This document shows positions 61,474 to 64,000 of a stretch of DNA of 64,000 bases, piece after piece. Under the pieces are notes generated by a model. That model did not search any database. It was not told where the DNA came from and was given only the letters and a program-made list of their open reading frames with translations. The position numbers and the translations under genes are program-made. The stretch is from Aquimarina sp. AU474 (GTDB lineage: Bacteria; Bacteroidota; Bacteroidia; Flavobacteriales; Flavobacteriaceae), in the NCBI RefSeq assembly GCF_900312815.1, contig NZ_OMPE01000009.1, positions 868,001 through 932,000 of the forward strand. The letters are read 5' to 3'. Position 1 is the first letter of the stretch, and every line of letters starts with the position of its first letter.

Positions 61474-62619
61474 TTACCAGCTTCCACTTGCTCCACCACC
61501 GCCAGAACTACCACCACCGCCAAAAGAGCTGCTAGAGGAACTACTAGAGAAACTACTTCCAGAAGAAAAAGAACCAGAAGAAGAGCTGGAGCCAGAAGAA
61601 GAATATGTTCTGAAAAGCGCTTTTTCGGCCTTCGTAAGCTTAAATTTAAGATTTAAAGGTTTTTTTTGAATCAGAAGTATCCATAGAATTGGTAAAACTG
61701 CCCCGTATAGCAAGAAAAAAAGAAATATTGGAGATAAATACCCGATAATTCTTAGTGTTTGATTTGTAGTACGTGTATCAAAAAAATCGATATACTGACT
61801 AAAAAAGTCTTGAATGGACTCAAAATCAATTTCAAGAAATAACCCAAAAGCTATAAGCGGCATTATGATAAAAGCCAGAAAAGGAATTAAAAACAATCCT
61901 GATAATATTTGCGGTATAAAACCTAATACGGAATTCTTACCTGTATAGAAGTTAATATAATTAGAAAACTTCCAGAGGGGATTTTTGCGTTGAACAAAAA
62001 AGCCAACGATTAGAAAAGGAAGGGTGAATAAAATCATAAATAGAATCACGAACCAAGGATAATCATTACTTTCTTTTGTTAGATCAAGATACGTTTCTTC
62101 AGGTACTCTTGTGTATCCATAAGGTTGTCCTAAATGATGCAATATAATATCTACTCCTTTTTGAATACCGGTTGCGTAGGCTTCATTTTTAAATTCAGGA
62201 ATCATGATTTGTCGTATAATTTTACCACAAAGGAGATCTGTTAATGATTCTTCTAGTCCATAACCAACTTCAATACGCACTTTTTGGTCATTTTTTGCAA
62301 ATAAGATTAAAACACCGTTATCCTTTTCTTTTTGACCCAGTTTATTTTTATTAAAAACTTCAAAAGCAGTTTGTTCGATACTTAATCCTGATAGCGAGGC
62401 TATAGTTACCACGGCTATTTGATTTGAAGTTCGTTCTTCAAAATCGATCAACAACCTCTCCAGTTCTTCGGTTTGAACATTGGAAAAAACGTGTGCATTA
62501 TCTGTAACTCTTTTTGAAAGGATTATATCTACAGGGTTTTGACAAAATCCTGTAAATACGCATACCAGGTAAAAAACCAGGGTGATTTTTATTTTTTGGA
62601 AGGAGTAATACTTTTTCAA
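61474..62619 (-). CDS. TPM-domain membrane protein (YgcG-like)
   Basis: Signal peptide (to about 26), TPM domain (about 30-160, with DNAHVFSNVQTEELERLL, NQIAVVTI and VRIEVGYGLEESLTD), then four hydrophobic segments (about 185-310) and a C-terminal tail of Ser and Gly ending GGGASGSW. The start is TTG at 62619; no ATG gives a full signal peptide. TPM proteins have weak acid-phosphatase activity in some cases and have been linked to photosystem repair and membrane processes; the role here is unknown. Confidence 0.87.
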   Translation of the reverse strand: MKKYYSFQKIKITLVFYLVCVFTGFCQNPVDIILSKRVTDNAHVFSNVQTEELERLLIDFEERTSNQIAVVTIASLSGLSIEQTAFEVFNKNKLGQKEKDNGVLILFAKNDQKVRIEVGYGLEESLTDLLCGKIIRQIMIPEFKNEAYATGIQKGVDIILHHLGQPYGYTRVPEETYLDLTKESNDYPWFVILFMILFTLPFLIVGFFVQRKNPLWKFSNYINFYTGKNSVLGFIPQILSGLFLIPFLAFIIMPLIAFGLFLEIDFESIQDFFSQYIDFFDTRTTNQTLRIIGYLSPIFLFFLLYGAVLPILWILLIQKKPLNLKFKLTKAEKALFRTYSSSGSSSSSGSFSSGSSFSSSSSSSSFGGGGSSGGGGASGSW

Positions 62620-62778
62620 AAAAAATCAAATTAGATGCTTCAAAATAAAAAAATAAAAACGACAATAGAGGTTTTAGTTCATAAAATCGCAAGTATTATC
62701 GTAACATTTCAAAATGAAAGAATATCTTCTTGATAGTTTAAAAAAAAGGGAAGATGGGAATAAAAATAAAAGAGTTTT

Positions 62779-63822
62779 TTAAAATTCCGAAAAACGATCA
62801 TCATTTAAGAAATCATCGTCGGTAAGTGTTTTTAGAAAAGCTATGATCTGTAGTTTTTCTTCTGCGGTCATAGGGATCCCTAGGGTACCGTCTTGTCTTT
62901 TAAACGTTGGTTCTAACGTTTCAGAATTTACAACACCATCACTATAATGATCTAATACATCATTTAGAGTTTTTAACCTACCATCATGCATATACGGAAA
63001 AGTAAGTTCAATATTCCTTAAACTAGGTACTTTAAATTTGTGAAGATCTTCAGCCAAGCCAGTAACTCTATTTCTTCCTATATCATTGTATTGTGGATCA
63101 ATAGCTAGGCCATTATTACGATAAGATTGATCTGTAAAAAGAGTTCCTTGATGACACGAAGCACACTTGGATTTAAAAAGCTCAAAACCTGAGGCCTCTT
63201 CTTGAGTAAAGACAGAACCTTCATTCCTTTCAATCTTGTCATATTTAGTATTGGCAGAAATCATCATGATCATAAATTGAGAAAGTGCTTTGAGGATATT
63301 ATCAGGATTGATTTTTTGATCTTCAAAAGCTTCAGCAAAAAGTTTTACATATTCTGGCTGGTCCTCTAATTTTTTAACAATGCCGCTAAAGGTTTCATTC
63401 ATTTCAACCTCTGCGGTAATTGGTATAATCGGTTGTAAATCCAGATGTCTGGCAGCTCCATCCCAAGTAAACTCTTTCATAAACGCCATATTGTGTAAAG
63501 GTTGGGCATTACGAGTACCTAATGCTCCACCAACACCATGACTTACGATATGTGTATGATGGGTAAATGCAAAATCCTGTATATGACAAAATCCACAAGA
63601 AATAACGCCATCGGATGATAATCGACCATCATAAAAAAGTTTTTTCCCTAATTCAAACCCTTTTTCTGTAGGAGGGTTTAAAGAAACATTATAACTAGGT
63701 TCGGGAAAATTAGCAGGAACCGTAAATTGAAGTGCTGCATTCTCAATAGGAACATAGTCTTCCTTATCAGAGCTACAAGAAGCTCCAATAAGGATAATCA
63801 CTATGTATGAGAATATTTTCAA
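62779..63822 (-). CDS. Di-heme cytochrome c peroxidase family (MauG/MbnH-like) lipoprotein
   Basis: A lipoprotein (Cys16 in IGASC) with two c-type heme sites, CGFCH at 76-80 and CASCH at 220-224, in the di-heme cytochrome c peroxidase fold (FELGKKLFYDGRLSSDGVISC, SHGVGGALGTRNAQ). Start TTG at 63822, six bases after the stop of an MbnP-like gene. The neighbouring MbnP-like gene suggests the MbnH subgroup, which modifies a Trp on MbnP for copper binding, rather than a peroxide-scavenging enzyme (inference). Confidence 0.9.
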   Translation of the reverse strand: MKIFSYIVIILIGASCSSDKEDYVPIENAALQFTVPANFPEPSYNVSLNPPTEKGFELGKKLFYDGRLSSDGVISCGFCHIQDFAFTHHTHIVSHGVGGALGTRNAQPLHNMAFMKEFTWDGAARHLDLQPIIPITAEVEMNETFSGIVKKLEDQPEYVKLFAEAFEDQKINPDNILKALSQFMIMMISANTKYDKIERNEGSVFTQEEASGFELFKSKCASCHQGTLFTDQSYRNNGLAIDPQYNDIGRNRVTGLAEDLHKFKVPSLRNIELTFPYMHDGRLKTLNDVLDHYSDGVVNSETLEPTFKRQDGTLGIPMTAEEKLQIIAFLKTLTDDDFLNDDRFSEF

Positions 63823-63828
63823 AATAAT

Positions 63829-64000
63829 TTAATTAGAAACGGCAGTTACTGTAAACATTGCCGTTATGTTTTCTGCGATTAATGGAGCATTTACTGGATC
63901 TACTTGCACATCACTTTTTGTTACCAAAGAATGGGTGTTGATACCGTCAAATATTTTTGCAATATCGACATTAATAGCTACTTCAGGAGATGCAGACTCT
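63829..64000 (-). CDS. MbnP-like protein, C-terminal fragment
   Basis: The last 56 codons of a gene running in from the right edge. The frame includes PEVAINVDIAKIFDG, then NTHSLVTKS and IAENITAMFTVTAV, matching what I know of the C-terminal end of MbnP family copper-binding proteins (the V-D-hxK-hFDG strand and a final A-E-N-h segment). The stop is six bases before the start of the di-heme protein, so the pair is one operon. Only the tail is seen, so the assignment is tentative. Confidence 0.55.
   Translation of the reverse strand, partial: ESASPEVAINVDIAKIFDGINTHSLVTKSDVQVDPVNAPLIAENITAMFTVTAVSN

Overview
This is an AT-rich chromosomal window from a member of the Bacteroidota, most likely a marine Flavobacteriaceae (Aquimarina-like; the genus is a guess). 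The support is: many promoters of the flavobacterial form TAnnTTTG a short distance before start codons; lipoproteins with Bacteroidota-type signal peptides (one with an acidic run after the Cys); a SusC/RagA-like TonB receptor with a carboxypeptidase-regulatory N-domain; two proteins ending in type IX secretion (T9SS) sorting domains; and family-typical genes such as DUF3078, DUF2480, DUF4175, DUF5689 and DUF2007. I see no insertion sequences, prophage, CRISPR array or rRNA.

Layout. 0-18 kb is housekeeping: the start of a SAM methyltransferase, mnmG, ybeY, a large DUF4175 membrane protein, an AlkB-type alkane monooxygenase, gltX, an SPFH protein, glnS, folB, tRNA-Cys(GCA), a LysE exporter, a DUF2807 protein and rnr. 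Four copies of the ParB-site palindrome TGTTCCACGTGGAACA (one with a single end mismatch) lie around mnmG, and one of them encodes the last residues of YbeY. At 18.65-19.18 kb a long AT-rich gap holds DnaA-box-like sequences, inverted repeats and a local switch from C-rich to G-rich on the + strand: my candidate for the chromosomal replication origin. parS sites within 16-19 kb, and mnmG and rnpA nearby, fit that.

19-38 kb: rpiB, an ElaA-type acetyltransferase, an outer-membrane uptake/nuclease locus (DUF5689 lipoprotein, TonB receptor, secreted endonuclease/exonuclease/phosphatase), an ion-homeostasis group (CPA1 antiporter with RCK domain, UspA protein, SulP transporter), a metallo-hydrolase, two exported peptidases (S8 and M1), rnpA, an S41 protease and a pair of related four-helix membrane proteins. 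38.8-43.4 kb is one giant T9SS-secreted ExeM/NucH-like nuclease with duplicated lamin-tail-like modules. 43.7-45.6 kb holds three unrecognised lipoproteins. 45.7-50.6 kb holds a second, leaderless EEP protein, hflX and two DUF3078 paralogues around a GNAT gene.

50.8-61.4 kb is the SUF iron-sulfur assembly region, transcribed leftward: an A-type carrier, sufB, an embedded lipoprotein, sufC, sufD, then (after a serine hydrolase on the other strand) sufS, a T9SS-exported alpha/beta hydrolase, sufE, a SufT-like factor, a thioesterase and DUF2480. Separate TAnnTTTG promoters appear before the A-type carrier gene, sufS and sufE. The window ends with a TPM-domain membrane protein, a di-heme cytochrome c peroxidase and the end of an MbnP-like gene, a likely MbnP/MbnH copper pair.

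Several start codons were moved from the longest reading frame because a TAnnTTTG promoter lies inside the upstream extension. All counts of bases were done by eye.
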